Below are positions 1 to 11,724 of a stretch of 64,000 bases of DNA, piece by piece. Source of the DNA: Diplocarpon mali (Eukaryota > Ascomycota > Leotiomycetes > Helotiales > Drepanopezizaceae); NCBI GenBank assembly GCA_024741835.1, contig JAENRP010000006.1:309948-373947 (forward strand), in the 5' to 3' direction. The translations under genes were made by a program, and so were the position numbers. Below the pieces are notes generated by a model. That model saw nothing but the letters and a program-made list of their open reading frames with translations, did not search any database and was not told the origin of the DNA. Positions within the stretch are counted from its first letter, which is position 1. Every line of letters starts with the position of its first letter.

Positions 1-1860
1 GGGTTCTGACAAGTGTCACTAACCATGCTCCTTGAAAGCTAGACCTTACAATCCTGTCATACGATTAGTAGATATTTGTCTAAGCTTTGGTTACGCCATT
101 GTTGATTTCCTTGGAGAAGGTTGGGTTGTTTACTTCCCAAGAGTCAATGCGAGCAACGCAGCCTCGATGCAACGAGGTGCTCTATTTAGGAAGGAGTGAA
201 GTTGGGAGAAGGGAGTATGAATATGATGGAGATGGAGATAAAATGGAGATATGTATATGTATATGTATCTATCAATACATATTAACGAAAAATATACAGT
301 AGAAAGAAGACGTAGCAGAAACAGGTTGAGAGGGATTTAATAAATGTTGGTGCGCAGAGTTATTACATCGTAATTTAGTATCGTTCTGATCTAGCCCCCT
401 TCGCTATGATCTCTAGGATTGCCTTACGTACCACTTTCTATATAAAATTCAGATATCAGTACGTATAGGTCTGAGATCTTGTGTTCGAGACCTCTGAGAG
501 CTATCTTCAGGTAGTTGTCTAAGGGTAAGAGAGATGAAATGACAGGGAGACGGTTAAGTATATATACATAGACCTTTTCGACCAGTTCTTTGTAAAGGAC
601 AGACTTTACAGAATACATACTTTAACGGCCTTGATTCATAATATGTATGAACAGTATATCCTGTGAAATTTTTAATCAGGTTTATGCTGATATTATCTTG
701 CACTTGCTATAGCTTGCCAGATCATTTGATTTAGGGTTATCTTTTCAAACTAACTTCTAGCATACGCTTTTCAAGACCAGCAGGGTGAAGAGTAGGGCAG
801 TTAAAAACTTGAAAGCAAGTATGGATTACGCTAGTAGGAGGGATAGGTTAGGAGTGAAATGATTATTTATTGGGGTTTTAACGATCTTATTCGTTGGCCT
901 GGCGTACCTAGGAGTCCTCTCTCTTAATTGTGATTGCTAGAGGCTAGCTTATTTTTATTTTTATTCTTATACTTACTCCTTTTACTTTTTTTTATTCTTA
1001 TTTTTATATTTGCTTTTATTCTTATTTTATTTTTACTTTTGTTTTTCTTTCGTACTTTCTTTAAGGTGGAGTGGTGTAATGCCAGGTTTAGTACCTTGCA
1101 GGTATATAAGTAGAGTTGCTTATAATAAGGGGCCACATCTCTCTCTCTATATACGTATCTCTCTCTTCTAAGACCAGAATTTATATTTTCTTCTCTTCAA
1201 TTGGGATCCAAATATCAGTCTTGATAGGTCGTAGCTACTTATACTGTAAGACTTGGCTCTCTCAGACTGTAAAATATTAGTAAAGCTTCCGACAGGCTTC
1301 TCTACTAGTATAGAAAAGAGTCGTATCAGTTTTACAAAAGTCGCAAGCTAATTTAAATTATCATCACTAATACCATGTTTCTTGTGATAGGTATACTTCT
1401 AAGGTATAACGACGGCTCAATTAGCTTGATGATAAAAAACCTCATCCCGGCCTGCTTACTATTACCAGCCAGAATGTTAAGGGAGAAGAATGAAGAAGGT
1501 TCCCTTTGCCAGGTACTTGGCACTCATATAAGATCGGATAAGATGTAGAGGAATCGTATATAGAACAGAGGCAGACTGATTTCATGTATATAAGTAGAGA
1601 GAGTTCTGTACTAGATGGGCTCTCTAACTTCTTTGTTTCCTGTATAATAGACCTATGAATCCACTCTCTGCCTTAATACTCGCTTCTAACTAGTTCTCGC
1701 TTCGAGTCTCACCGCTGGCACGTGCCTATAACGTATGACCTTGTGCATATTCGTATCAACTTGCGAAGGGCGATTGGTTTTAGCGAGAGCAGCGGGACGC
1801 AAATCAAGTCAAATCAAAGTATATGAGAAACTATTTTTATTTGCTTAATTAAAGGTCGAC
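1..1860. other. AT-rich region, no confident gene
   Basis: Moderately AT-rich sequence with no frame I can assign. It holds a low-complexity T-rich tract at about 950-1050 (TTTTTATTCTTA-type units; its reverse complement reads as a Lys/Asn-rich peptide, which I treat as an artefact) and a short CT-repeat at 1138-1150. One 64-codon frame at 424-618 on the minus strand is listed separately. Confidence 0.5.
424..618 (-). CDS. Unrecognised 64-aa open frame
   Basis: A complete ATG-to-TAA frame of 64 codons with an ordinary-looking composition (Leu, Val, Ile, Glu, Lys; segments such as LVEKVYVYILNRLP and LKIALRGLEHKISDLY). It has no signal peptide, no Cys and no family I recognise. It could be the last exon of a decayed gene, because the frame immediately upstream on the minus strand is broken by stops, or it could be chance. 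No promoter or intron signals were found that would settle the start. Confidence 0.17.
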   Translation of the reverse strand: MYSVKSVLYKELVEKVYVYILNRLPVISSLLPLDNYLKIALRGLEHKISDLYVLISEFYIESGT

Positions 1861-2536
1861 CAAAGGGAGACGACGACTCAACACCTATACGCGGTATCTC
1901 CTACAAACCTGCAAACTCTTTAAGAGTCTGCAAAGCCGAGATTAAGTCCTTTCGACTACAAATGATCAAACCCTAGGTTAAATAAAGCTAGAACTTTCGG
2001 AAATGTTCAAATGAAAACTTTTCTCTTTATTATACTACTTCTTCTACAAATACTCTCTACTTTCGACCTTTGAATAAATAGTACTCTAAGATTATTTAAA
2101 TATATCCTGGTAATTAGAGGAAAGGCAGGTTGCAGTATTTAAGGAGGAGGAGAAAAACGGAAATGATATATTTCGACATGTTATAAAGTCGATAAGAAGA
2201 GTTATGATTAAGAGCTGCCGCCGATCAGCAACATAATTAATGTGATCAAATAAATAGCTGCTATTAGCGTAAAGGGCTTATCTTAGAATAGGACATCTAA
2301 GGCGACTCTATTTATTAAAGGCACCTTCTAAGAACATACTCGCCCAAGACTTAGAGGGAATAACTACTGAGGTTTTAGTTAGACTCTTATCTAAGGAATC
2401 AGGAATCATAGGTATAATAGACTAAATAGCAAAGATATAAGGATTTTTTAAGCTAGCCTCTCCGTATACCTAGATCCGACTATAGCGTTTCTCGCTTATA
2501 TTATATAACTCAAAAATAATATAGTATATCAAAAGG
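1861..2536 (+). repeat. Dispersed repeat R, copy 1
   Basis: First of three direct copies of a repeat found again at about 18010-18670 and 22151-22672. Shared landmarks in order: GAGACGACGAC, GTATCTCCTAC, GACTACAAATGATCAAACC-like block, a CT-rich block, GTATTTAAGGAGGAGGA, TCGCCCAAGACTTAGAGGG, and a tail with TATAGCGTTT. The copies differ by many transitions, as expected for RIP. Size and single-block structure suggest a solo LTR or a non-autonomous element, but no TG...CA ends or target duplication could be fixed. It lies about 540 bp upstream of the RNase-like secreted protein gene. Confidence 0.7.
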
Positions 2537-2607
2537 AAAAAAAATGGTTAGCAAGTTTAGTATAAACTACTTTCTTACTACTACTTTGGCCGTGGCGAAA
2601 CGAGGCC

Positions 2608-2641
2608 CCCTGGCCCCGGAGCTTGCGTAGGGCCGCCAGGG
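2608..2641. repeat. GC-rich inverted repeat
   Basis: A short GC-rich island in AT-rich DNA. CCCTGGCCC (2608-2616) pairs with GGGCC-GCCAGGG (2630-2641) around a 13-nt spacer, so it could form a hairpin. No gene context explains it. Confidence 0.4.
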
Positions 2642-2982
2642 CGAGGATCTTTTTAATGCTTCCAAGGTCCACCCTACGTCAGTTATTTCTATGGGTTTTC
2701 TTAGAAGTGCAGAAAGCATATCTACTTGAACTTCAGCTTAGAAATCTTTGCTAGGGCTAGTAAAGTTACTATGGCCAATTAGACAACCTATGAACTCTAT
2801 TCCCAAGATAATTCACTTACGCGGCGTAGTGATTATTAGTGGGTCGAGCGAATCCATCGAGATTACCGGCAAAGGGATAGGAGGAACGACAAACCAGATA
2901 CAAGATTATCTAGCATCTTTACGCGTATGTCGGCGATGCCGAATCACACTCGGTCAACCCGAGAAGTACGGTACAGTACTTG

Positions 2983-2990
2983 TATATAAG
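2983..2990 (+). promoter_or_regulatory. TATA box of the secreted protein gene
   Basis: TATATAAG lies about 90 bp upstream of the ATG at 3078. A CCAAT element (GGCCAATTAG) is found near 2774. The spacing suits a TATA-driven fungal core promoter for the gene that follows. Confidence 0.5.
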
Positions 2991-3077
2991 AGCCTTAAGC
3001 TCCTCCGATAGAAGAGTGGGCAAGAAACACCACTCTGATGCTCGACCGACTCCCAGTCCTGCAAGAAAAACCTCAAG

Positions 3078-3701
3078 ATGCGTTCCTCCGCGACGATCAC
3101 GATTTTACTTGCACTTTGCATTGATTCCGCTTTCTCGATCTGTTGCTGGCCTTTTTCCCCCTCGAAGAAACCTAGTTCTCCGCTTGGCGTATCCTGCAAC
3201 GGCAGAAGATATACGTCAGATGACATGGATAAATGCAACGAAAGAGCGCACGAACTCCTCTATAACAAAATGACATTTCAAAAATACCCGTATCATTTAT
3301 TGAAAAGTCAAGCGATTAAACTCAACGGATCGCCACCTTATTTCGTTTTCCCGTTGGTTGAGAATGGTCCTTGGGGAAAAAATATACACCCTGGACCTGA
3401 TCGATGCGTCATTAGTTCAGAGGAAAGGTTAGCTGGTTACGTTTTCGCCGATAGCGACGAAATTGAGGCTATAGAAAGTGAGGATAGACGCATAGATTAT
3501 AAGAGCTGCGATTTTATTTATGCCTCGGAGGAAGCTCGAAGCGCGGAAGACTCTGACATGTCCAAGACAGAAGAGGTGTACGATGGAACTAAGGGGGATT
3601 ATGATATTCACGAGAGAACAAAGAAAATAAGCAAAAAAAAAAAGGTAACCTGGGAGGATAATAATATTTTCGAGGCAACAGGAGAGACAGCTGGTGCGTA
3701 A
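3078..3701 (+). CDS. RNase T1-fold (RALPH-like) secreted candidate effector
   Basis: 207-aa protein with a signal peptide (residues 1-20, ILLALCIDSAFS core). The mature part follows the ribonuclease T1/N1 fold in order: C40-NGRR-Y45 at the N-terminal disulfide site, Y70-P71 (family YPH), PPYFVFPL at 86-93 (family YYEWPI), GPDRC at 106-110 (family GADRV), RLAGYVF at 117-123 (family LAGVITH), and DYKSC144, the expected partner of C40. Of the catalytic set only the Arg (R109) and the first Tyr remain. The catalytic positions equivalent to His40, Glu58 and His92 read Tyr72, Val90 and Ala124, so ribonuclease activity is not expected. This is the pattern of RNase-like effectors of plant-pathogenic fungi. 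A 63-residue acidic then Lys-rich C-terminal tail exceeds the family's usual ~105 mature residues. It contains an 11-A run (about 3633-3643), so the tail frame deserves care. No intron is needed. The ATG has a good context (CAAGATGC) and a TATA box upstream. Confidence 0.82.
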   Translation: MRSSATITILLALCIDSAFSICCWPFSPSKKPSSPLGVSCNGRRYTSDDMDKCNERAHELLYNKMTFQKYPYHLLKSQAIKLNGSPPYFVFPLVENGPWGKNIHPGPDRCVISSEERLAGYVFADSDEIEAIESEDRRIDYKSCDFIYASEEARSAEDSDMSKTEEVYDGTKGDYDIHERTKKISKKKKVTWEDNNIFEATGETAGA

Positions 3702-4278
3702 GAATGTCTTTTGGATATGTTGTTATAGATCTTCCAGTAATTATGTCTTTTGGTAATGTAATTAAGAGCTATTGCGACGCTTTCATATGTCTGGGGTTAC
3801 ATATGACAAGAGGGACAGCTCCATATATCTAGTCTCGTAGATCTGATCGCACTATGTACATCCTCTTCGTCTACTTGGAATCTAATTATTGGCCTTAAAA
3901 CTCACTACTTCCTTATATTCTCCAAATTATTTATCGAAACCAGTCGCTCGCTGATTATTGCGATTATTATCGAAACTTCACTGCTTGTTGCTCAAACCGG
4001 TGATGGCTCTATACTTGTTGATCTTTTTACGTCGTCTTCTACCTCACTTGTTTCGTGGTTTTCCAGAATGCTTCTGTTGACGCGTCCGCCCTCCGACATA
4101 CTTTTTTTTCATTTAATATGCCTATTTCTGAGTTTTCCTTTGCTCTCTGCTTTCCAACAACTCTGCCTACTTTCTCTTAGCAGTCCTCCCGGCTCGCCTG
4201 ATCTACGCACCTGATTCCCCTTTATCCTTTCTGGCGTATTTGAGCCCTGAGTTAAAGAAGGGGGCCGGCTATTAGTCT
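3702..4278 (-). pseudogene. Decayed coding fragment, split by Copia A1
   Basis: Between the secreted protein gene and Copia A1. Read on the minus strand, a frame running 18000-17883 (ending RIDQDFYRRL) continues across the A1 insertion, once the element and one AGTCT copy are removed, into 4273-3990. It is interrupted there only by TAA/TAG codons where Gln is plausible (for example EKVGRVVGKQRAKENSEIG and RRADASTEAFWKTTK). It is Lys/Arg/Gln-rich and of unknown family, possibly a retroelement Gag. The evidence is the reading frame only. Confidence 0.3.
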
Positions 4279-4577
4279 TGTTGGTACGCAGATTCCTGTG
4301 CAGAAGGCCAGCTGCCCTTATTCCTGGGGTCATCTCATACAACTGTACTATATGTGATATAAGGGGTTTCGTATGTATTTCGGACGGCTATTCAGTCGGA
4401 GGACCTTAGAAGGATATCTATATGTGGCTAAGAGGGACTATAAGAGGGAGGACATTTATAAGTATAAAGGTACTATCTTAGTTATATAAAGATAGATAGA
4501 TACTATAATAGATTCTTTTTAATAATAAGTACTTAACTATATTCATATGAATATCGATTACTAGTATAGAACCTATA
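4279..4577 (+). repeat. 5' LTR of Copia A1
   Basis: 299 bp from TGTTGGTACGCAG to GAACCTATA. Nearly the same sequence ends the element at 17579-17877. It recurs in A2 and, inverted, in A3. Confidence 0.9.
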
Positions 4578-4989
4578 CTAATTAGTAGTAGCACCTTTAC
4601 TATAGATAGCAAGGTTATTAAACTGAAGAATTCTTTCTTAATTTAAAGAGTACTTGATTGTATTTTTAGCTTACTTTAAATACTAACTTAAATATATAAA
4701 GTAATATCAGTTACTACTAAAGGGGAAAAGGCAAAAGGTATGCGAATCTAGCTAGAGTTATTACTTTAAAGGTAGATACTATCCTCTTTTACCTACGTTC
4801 TATTACGCATTATAATTAGGGCAAAACCGGAGTGTAATTAGTATCCTAACTACAATTAGATAATAGTATAATAATATATAAAATACAACTATATTAGACT
4901 TCTTTTGGACCCTATTAAGGCGTAAAGCAATATTCGGATAATATTAGGAAATAATTAAAGGGGGACTATTAATACTAATTAATCTAAAG

Positions 4990-6890
4990 CAACCTTAGAT
5001 ATTAAGGGACTTTGAAAGGGATATAAGACCTTAAGAGGATTAACCTAGCGAAGAGGCCTTTGGATTAAAAGACCTATATATAAAGAACTTCCGGAAAATA
5101 TTATAAGATAGTAAAAGGAGAGGGTTATACCTTGCTAAGGACTTTTAAAAGGAGTTCTAAGATTGGATAGTTAGCGACTTTAAATCGCTAGATAAGGATA
5201 TTCGATAACGCTTAAGGGACGACCTTTAGTACTATAGAGTATACGTTTAGCGTAGGAAGGGCGTTTCGATCAGCTAAGTACTTTTCAATATAGTACATTA
5301 AGAAGGAAACAAGTAGCTAAAAGACTAATTAGAATTATAAACCTAAGAAGTACTAAACTCAGTTATAGTATAATCTCTAAGATATAGAATAAGGTTTACT
5401 TTAGAATTTGCCGAATCTATGCAAATAAGCGAGCCACTTGCTTAAAGGGTTACTATAGCTAAATAGGAGATACTACGCTAAGACTCGCTTTGGCAAAGAT
5501 ACCTTAAATATAATAACACTTTATAAGATAACTTATATAAAGCGGACACTTTAAGATAAACAACCGAATAGTATAATCTTAAAAGAATACCTTATTAACC
5601 CTAATTAGGACGAACCCTAGTCTTATAATACCTAAAGATCTCGAATCTAATACTAATGCCGCCGATCTAATTAAGAGACGGATTATTATTACCCTTTGCT
5701 ATAAGGAGGGGTTTAAGAGTGCTTTTAGACCTTAATTAGAGCAACGCTTAACTATCCTAGTATATTATAAAACCTTTAACTTCGGATTAGGCTAAAACCC
5801 TTATAAATCTAAGTAAGATGTATATTAAAGAGACTTAGTACTTAGGTAGGAAAGATCACCTTAATAAGAAGCTTTATATATTCGCCGATTTGTGCTAAAA
5901 AGCCTTAATAGACTAAAGTATATAGTATAAAGCCTTTCTATCTATACTATAAGACTCGGCCTCGATATACTATTATTAGTACTTATAAAATAAGAACTTC
6001 AAGTTTGCTAAGCTAGTAGAGGCTATTTAGGCTAATTATAAGACTGAAGAGAGAAGTAGCAGATTCCTAAGGAGGTAGTTTCGGCTGACATTTGACCTAT
6101 TCTAATAAGAAGACTATTAAAGGGGGAAACCGATCCTAACCCAATTCGAAAACTATACTAAGGAGCTATAGAACTTGCAATTAGGCCTATATGCTAGTAT
6201 AAGGAACGATCGATCAATTAGAGATAGACTTATATAAGGTGTTTCTAAGAATCGGCTCTTTTAAATAGTACTTTTTAAGCTACTAGCGATATTCCTAGCC
6301 CTATTAGATAGCCTATAGGCTTGCGTAGGGGTAGTTGCTTAAGATGGACTATTAAGACCTTAGCACCCTAGTTTAGCTACTAATAGACCTTAATATCATT
6401 TGGCTAAGGAGCAAGGGTAATTTATAGTGCACTTTTCAAATAGAAAGATAAAGTTTACCTAAGGTAATAAAAGAGGAATAACCTTCTAATTAAAACCAGG
6501 CTATATAAGGTATATTATATGCTAGAAAAAGGACTGCTATAGTAGCAAGCACTTAAAAGAAGAAAGAGCCGCCTAAAAGTCTCGCTATATAGCAAGCTAA
6601 TAAGCTAAAGGCTATAAGCCAATAGATAAAATATATAAGGCATACCTTACTTAAGAAGATAATAAAGCATATTCGAAAGGCAATAGGACCGATAAGGATA
6701 AATAGGAAATATCTTTAAAAGAGGAGGACTAAGCAATTAGCAACCCTAAGGATAGTGATATTAACTTTACTATAGTATTCCTAGCTTCTAAAAGGGAATA
6801 TGACTTAAGAACTATGCTTAACTAGCTTGAAAAGCAAAAGGCTAAATACCTTTTAACAATAAGGGTTAATAAACCTATACAAATGGACCT
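4990..6890 (+). pseudogene. Copia A1 gag (RIP-decayed)
   Basis: Reads as a long Gag in one frame if the many TAA/TAG codons are taken as former CAA/CAG, for example GLKDLYIKNFRKIL, RDDL.YYRVYV, EFAESMQISEPLA. A zinc knuckle is visible at about 6511-6552: YIIC-x4-C-x4-H followed by LKEERAA, where the first Tyr is probably a mutated Cys. Gag would package the element RNA in virus-like particles. More than forty stops are present, so no product is expected. The same region of A2 (about 28720-30630) and A3 gives the same protein with different stops. Confidence 0.75.
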
Positions 6891-9800
6891 TAAGGTGTTT
6901 ATAACCTAGTGGATAGATCAGTTCTTTTAAGGATTCCTAATTAATATAGGCGCCTTAAATAAAAATATAAGAGGAATTAACCAATTCAAAGCCTTACAAA
7001 ATATATAGGATGTAGTTCTAGCTCTACTCGGCGCTGAAAAGCATAAAATTACCTTTAGGGTAGGTTTGCGAAATGCAATCGGTAAGACAACTATTTAAAT
7101 ACTAGTAGGCCCTATAGAGTTTTTAATTATAAAGGCAGATATACCGTTTTTAGTCTGCTTATAATAACTCGATAAAATAGGAGCTAAATACAATAATCTG
7201 CGCAATTTACTTATTATCAGCAAGGAGAAACACTTAATTATTAGAAAACATAAGCACCTATAGCTCTTACTTAATATAATAGAGCAACTTTTAATAACTT
7301 TAAAAGGTATAATTAATATATATTATTTAATAGAAATGGAGATCTAAAGGCTATATAAAAGATTCAGACATCCTTTAGTAAAGCGCCTTAAATACCTTTT
7401 GAACTAGGCCGGTTATAACGTCGACTCTAGCATTATAGTAAGAATAAGGGAAATATGCCGATATTATCAACTCTATACTAACGCTCCTTATAGATTCCGA
7501 TTTAAGCTATAAGATAATATCGACTTTAATTATACTATATATATCGATATTGCTTAGTTTAGTAGAAGGAACGCCCTTTATATAGTTAATAAAGTAATAG
7601 GATTTAGAGCCGCAAGGTTCTTATAAAAGGGAATAGGAGCATATTCGGCCGATATAGTATTTTAAGCCCTTAAATTGGCTTAGCTAAATACGTATATTAG
7701 ACCTTTTGATTTTATAGTATACGACTATAGTACTAACTTCAACTTAGCAGAGTTTAGAAGCTCTTTAAGATCTATAGGAATAACCCCTAAACTAGTTCCT
7801 ATAGAGGCGCACTATTCTATCGGCAAGGTCGAATAGTATTATTACCCTTTAAGATATGCCTTTAAGATAATAACAATTGAATACCCTTGATTAAGCGACG
7901 ATAAGAGGCTATAAATGGCTATTAAAGCAGTTAATAATATAGCAGGGCCTAATAAGATGATTCTTACCTTGCTCATTTTTAGGGTATATCTAAGGCTAAT
8001 TGAACTAGATCTACTAAATCTATTAGTAGAATAGAGGGTAGCGATAATTAAAAAGGCTATAAAGGAAGTTAGGAAGATATATACTACTTATAAGGTTAAC
8101 GATACTTTAAGCATAAGGAATGGCCCTAGAACCACTTATATTTACGATTTAAGGCTAAAAGACCTAGTATTAGTATATTAAGAGAAGGGAGGATAGATAG
8201 GCCTATTTAAGTTCCTAGGCTTAAAGAACGAAACCTATATAGTTAATATCGGCGGTAGAATAAAGTACTTTAGGTCGATAAGCGTATGCCTATTTAAAAT
8301 CGATAATAAAGAAAACTGCCTAGAGGAAACTAAGGAAACTAGAGGAACTAAACCTAAGGATCGAACGACTATTAAAAGGGAGTAGAATGCAACTGATATT
8401 AATAAAGAAGTAGAGCCCTCTTGCTTAGTTAAGCCGCAACTTAATAGTTGCAAGCAATTGCTAAGAGTAGAGGTTCCTTTTATTAAGCCTATTTCCAGCC
8501 TTCCTACAATCAATAACGACTATAATACTAAGATATAGATATCCTTTAAAGCAGACGATAAGCTATATATAGCCAAATTAGAGGTATTCCTAATAGAGAA
8601 GGAGAATAAGGATTAGGAACTATTGCAAAAGCTATAGGCAAAAGGCAAGATTACTACTCTTAAGCGCCCTTTTTAGCAATCTTGCTTAAAGGAGTACTAA
8701 AGGCTGATAAATAAGGAGGTATTTATACCGATGAATAAAAATAATCCTATTATAAAAGGCAAGAGGATCTTCAAATTGAAAATAGTTAATAAGATAAAAG
8801 GAAAGGAGATAGATTACCTATTTAAGAAATTACGCTTAATTGTATAGGCCTAGAATAATACTAGTAAGAAGGAGGAAGGTATAATCACTTAATCCTTAAT
8901 TATCTAATAAATAAGCTAACGCCTTTTAGTATCACTTTTAGCATCAATCTAGGAACACTTTAAAGAATAGGGTAAGGAAGGCATTCTTAACCTATAGGAT
9001 ATTATATAAGCATATACCTAAGCAGCTTTGAAGCTACTATGCGATATATTTGTATTTCCTTTATAAGATATCGCTAAGCTATTCCCTATAGGTACGGTCT
9101 TTAAAGTAGTACTACTGCTCTATAGCATTCCTAAATTAGGAAATCACTAGTTTAGTACCTACTATAAGTACTATTGCAACAATCTTAGTATAGCTAATTT
9201 AACTTATAACCCTTGTCTATTATTAACCTTAAGCACTTCTCCCTTTTTTAGTATAGTAGGAATATAGATAGACAATACTTTAATATTTAGAAAAGCAGAC
9301 TTCTTAAAAAAGGAGGAAGACGAGATTAAAAGGGTAGGATTCCTTATAAAGCTAATATAATACCTATTAAGCATTAAATCATTAGCTTTCAATAGGTGTA
9401 TTATTTCCTAAGAAGGGGATATAATATATATGTAATAAAAGGGCTAAGGCTAAAGGCTGGAATTAGTCGACACTTCTTAAGAGGGCTATAAGTAATAATA
9501 CCTAAAATAAAGAGTAAAGGGAGCTTATTTAGCTATAATCTGCCAGCTAGAAGCTTCCTTCGATTTGTTAGCTATAGCCTAATACTAGGATCTAACGGTT
9601 TAAGATATAAAGAATCTAAATAAGCGACTTAATTAGATCTAAAACAACCTTAAAAAAGGCCTAACCTACCTTGCTATCAATTTGCAAAACGCTAAACTAT
9701 TCGCATTTATTAATAGATCTTTTGCTAATAATAAGGATTTAAGTTTACAGATCGGCTATATCATTATACTAGCTATTAAAGAGGAAGGAGAATCGCAGTT

Positions 9801-10180
9801 TACTTTAAAAGGCAATATTCTATACTATAGCTCGACGAAGTGTAAGAGAGTAATAAAAGCTATACTAGCCTTCGAACTATATACTATAGTAGCGGGTATT
9901 AATATACTAGTTTCTATAGCTATAATAATCGATATAATAATAGCTAAGCTAAGTCTATCCTACCTCTCTACTATTATATATATAGATTCCCTCTCCTTAT
10001 ATAAGTATATCGTCAAATTAGGCACTATAAAGGAGAAGCAATTAATAATCGATATAATAGCTATTTGATAATTGTATAAGAATAGGGAGCTTATAGAGAT
10101 ACGTTAGATCGATGGTACTAGCAACCCTACCGATACTATAATAAAAGCCAATCTAAATTAGGCCCTTTAGCAATTAGTAG
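6891..10180 (+). pseudogene. Copia A1 pol: protease, integrase, RT, RNase H
   Basis: Aspartic protease: FLINIGAL at about 6930 (D-T-G-A mutated to N-I-G-A), then PFLVCL near 7150. Integrase: zinc-finger region RLYKRFRHPLVKRL at 7350-7390, core NYTIYIDIA at about 7530 and STNFNLAEFRSS near 7735, then IEAHYSIGKVE at 7800. Reverse transcriptase: KGKRIFKLKIV near 8755, AYTQAALKL near 9010, and VGIxIDNTLIF near 9260, where the usual Asp-Asp reads D-N. RNase H: KLFAFINRSFANNKD from 9693 to IDSLSLYK near 9985, then a SNPTDTIIKA tail at 10110. The longest undisturbed frame is 9682-10068, all RNase H. Stops and D-to-N changes are transitions, so the polyprotein is dead. Confidence 0.85.
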
Positions 10181-10439
10181 ATATTAATTTAATAATTATT
10201 AGGAAAGAGGGATAGGTATAAAGGCTTATCAAGGTATAACTAGACCTAAAAAGGTCTTAGATTAACAATATCTGATATTTTTAATTATAAGCTATTAGCA
10301 ATTTTTTATTTATTTTTTATTTTACTATAAGATATATTCCTATACTTGCTATTACTACCTTCTTTTTATCTTTTCTTACTTACCTGCGTATACTTACATT
10401 TTTTTTATCACTTAAGTAGTATTAAAGAAGGAGGTTATA

Positions 10440-11432
10440 GTAAAGTAGCGATTATTATATTGCTAAAGATAATGATCTATTAACGATTCTACCCCTAATA
10501 AGTACCTATCTTAAGCATTAGGATTTTTAAGGCGTAGATCCCTAAACCCCTAAGGCTTAAAAGCCTTACTACTTAAAGTAGCAGCTAAGTTAGCCTGCTC
10601 CTCTTAAGCTTGCACTTAAGCAAAAGCAGCTGCGATCTCCTTTAGATTCGGCTTATCTAAATTATTAAAATCCAGATCCTTACCCTTTAGAGAGCCCTTA
10701 GAAGGCACTTATCTACCTTTGCCTTTTTAGTAGCAGATATTATTAAAGGGAGCTTAAGAACGGCCCTTAGCTAAGTTAAATAACCCCTTTATATATTAAA
10801 GGGCGCTAAGCACCTTAGTGCCTTAAGTCTTAAGACGCCTAAGGGTAGCATTGCCGCTTTAGATAGCGCGTAATAGATCCTGCAAATAATTAGTTATTAA
10901 TATTAGATAGATTCAAAGGCACTTATAACTTACTAAGTATTCGCAAGGTCGATACTATAGCAGAGGGTATAAGCTTCATTTAGCTAAGCTAGCTAAAGGG
11001 CATCCTAAGTCTTTAGGACTATAGAGATTTATATCTAAGTCTCCTTAGATAGGATTTAGGCCGCCTTTTAGATAGCTTTAATATTGCTACTAACTTAAGC
11101 ATTCTAAAGGATAATATACTTATCTTAAGCTTAGATAGGTATCTAAAACGGATATCTATTAAAGGTTATTAGAGTATAAGGATATTAAGGGCACTTACTA
11201 AAATACACTTTGCCTATTGCGCAATATAGTAGTTATACTTCTTAAAAGTGAGAGTATTAAATGCGCATATATAGCTGGTATTATTTTTACTAGCCTCCTT
11301 TCTTAATATTATATGCGTATAGCGTACGCATAGCACCCGAAAGGCCTTAGGCAGGTCCTCGGGATTGCATTCGAGCACTATCCAATTAGCGATATATATA
11401 TTAAAAGGGGTCGGCCAACTATTAGGGCACTT
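10440..11432 (-). pseudogene. Antisense Cys-containing ORF in the 3' region of Copia A1
   Basis: Between RNase H and the 3' LTR, the strand opposite to gag-pol carries protein-like frames of about 320 codons in total. From 11432 downward: WIVLECNPEDLPKAF, RVLCVRYT, SYICAF, KKYNYYIAQ, then AKCIL. Further on: DALQLAQLNEA, NATLRRLKT, then KGSLKGKDLD, PNLKEIAAAFAQV-type and EEQANLAATLSSKAF segments, ending near 10440. Stops are almost all TAA/TAG at plausible Gln positions. The reading frame changes at least twice, so introns or indels are likely. The same peptide order is found in A2 (34214-35190, minus) and A3 (40672-41640, plus). Function unknown. The sense strand of this stretch gives nothing comparable. 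Confidence 0.5.
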
Positions 11433-11491
11433 ATTAATAATAATAATATTATTAATAAGATGATATGAGATAAGATCTATTATAAGGTTAA

Positions 11492-11724
11492 TGTTATAGG
11501 AATGCCCGTCACATGTTTGTCACATGATCTGTCATATGATACATCATACATATGATGTGTCATATGACTTGCCACATGACTTAGTGGTAGCCCTTGTTAA
11601 ATAGCTCGTAGTTAGAGAGCTCTTATGAATTAAGATACCTAATATCGTCGTTTGCACCTTATACTTCTTTATGCCCTCTTCTAGTTTACTATCAAGTTCA
11701 CTATTAGAGAACCTTATTGCTATA
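11492..11724 (+). repeat. 5' LTR of Copia B
   Basis: Begins TGTTATAGGAATGCC and ends TTGCTATA. It matches 16841-17073 apart from transitions, including the block GTGGTAGCCCTTGTTAAATA. Confidence 0.92.
11510..11578 (+). promoter_or_regulatory. CAYATG hexamer array in the Copia B LTR
   Basis: Six CACATG/CATATG hexamers begin at 11510, 11521, 11533, 11549, 11561 and 11573, a spacing of 11, 12, 16, 12 and 12 bp. They lie close to the LTR start, where U3 enhancers sit. CACATG is an E-box type site for basic helix-loop-helix factors. The binding role is inference. The 3' LTR copy is eroded to TATATG at several of these. Confidence 0.4.

Noticed and set aside
924..1136. Lys/Asn-rich minus-strand frame
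   Set aside because: It is the translation of a T-rich low-complexity tract.
2748..3011. 87-codon plus-strand frame upstream of the secreted protein gene
   Set aside because: It covers the promoter and TATA box of that gene and has no family features.
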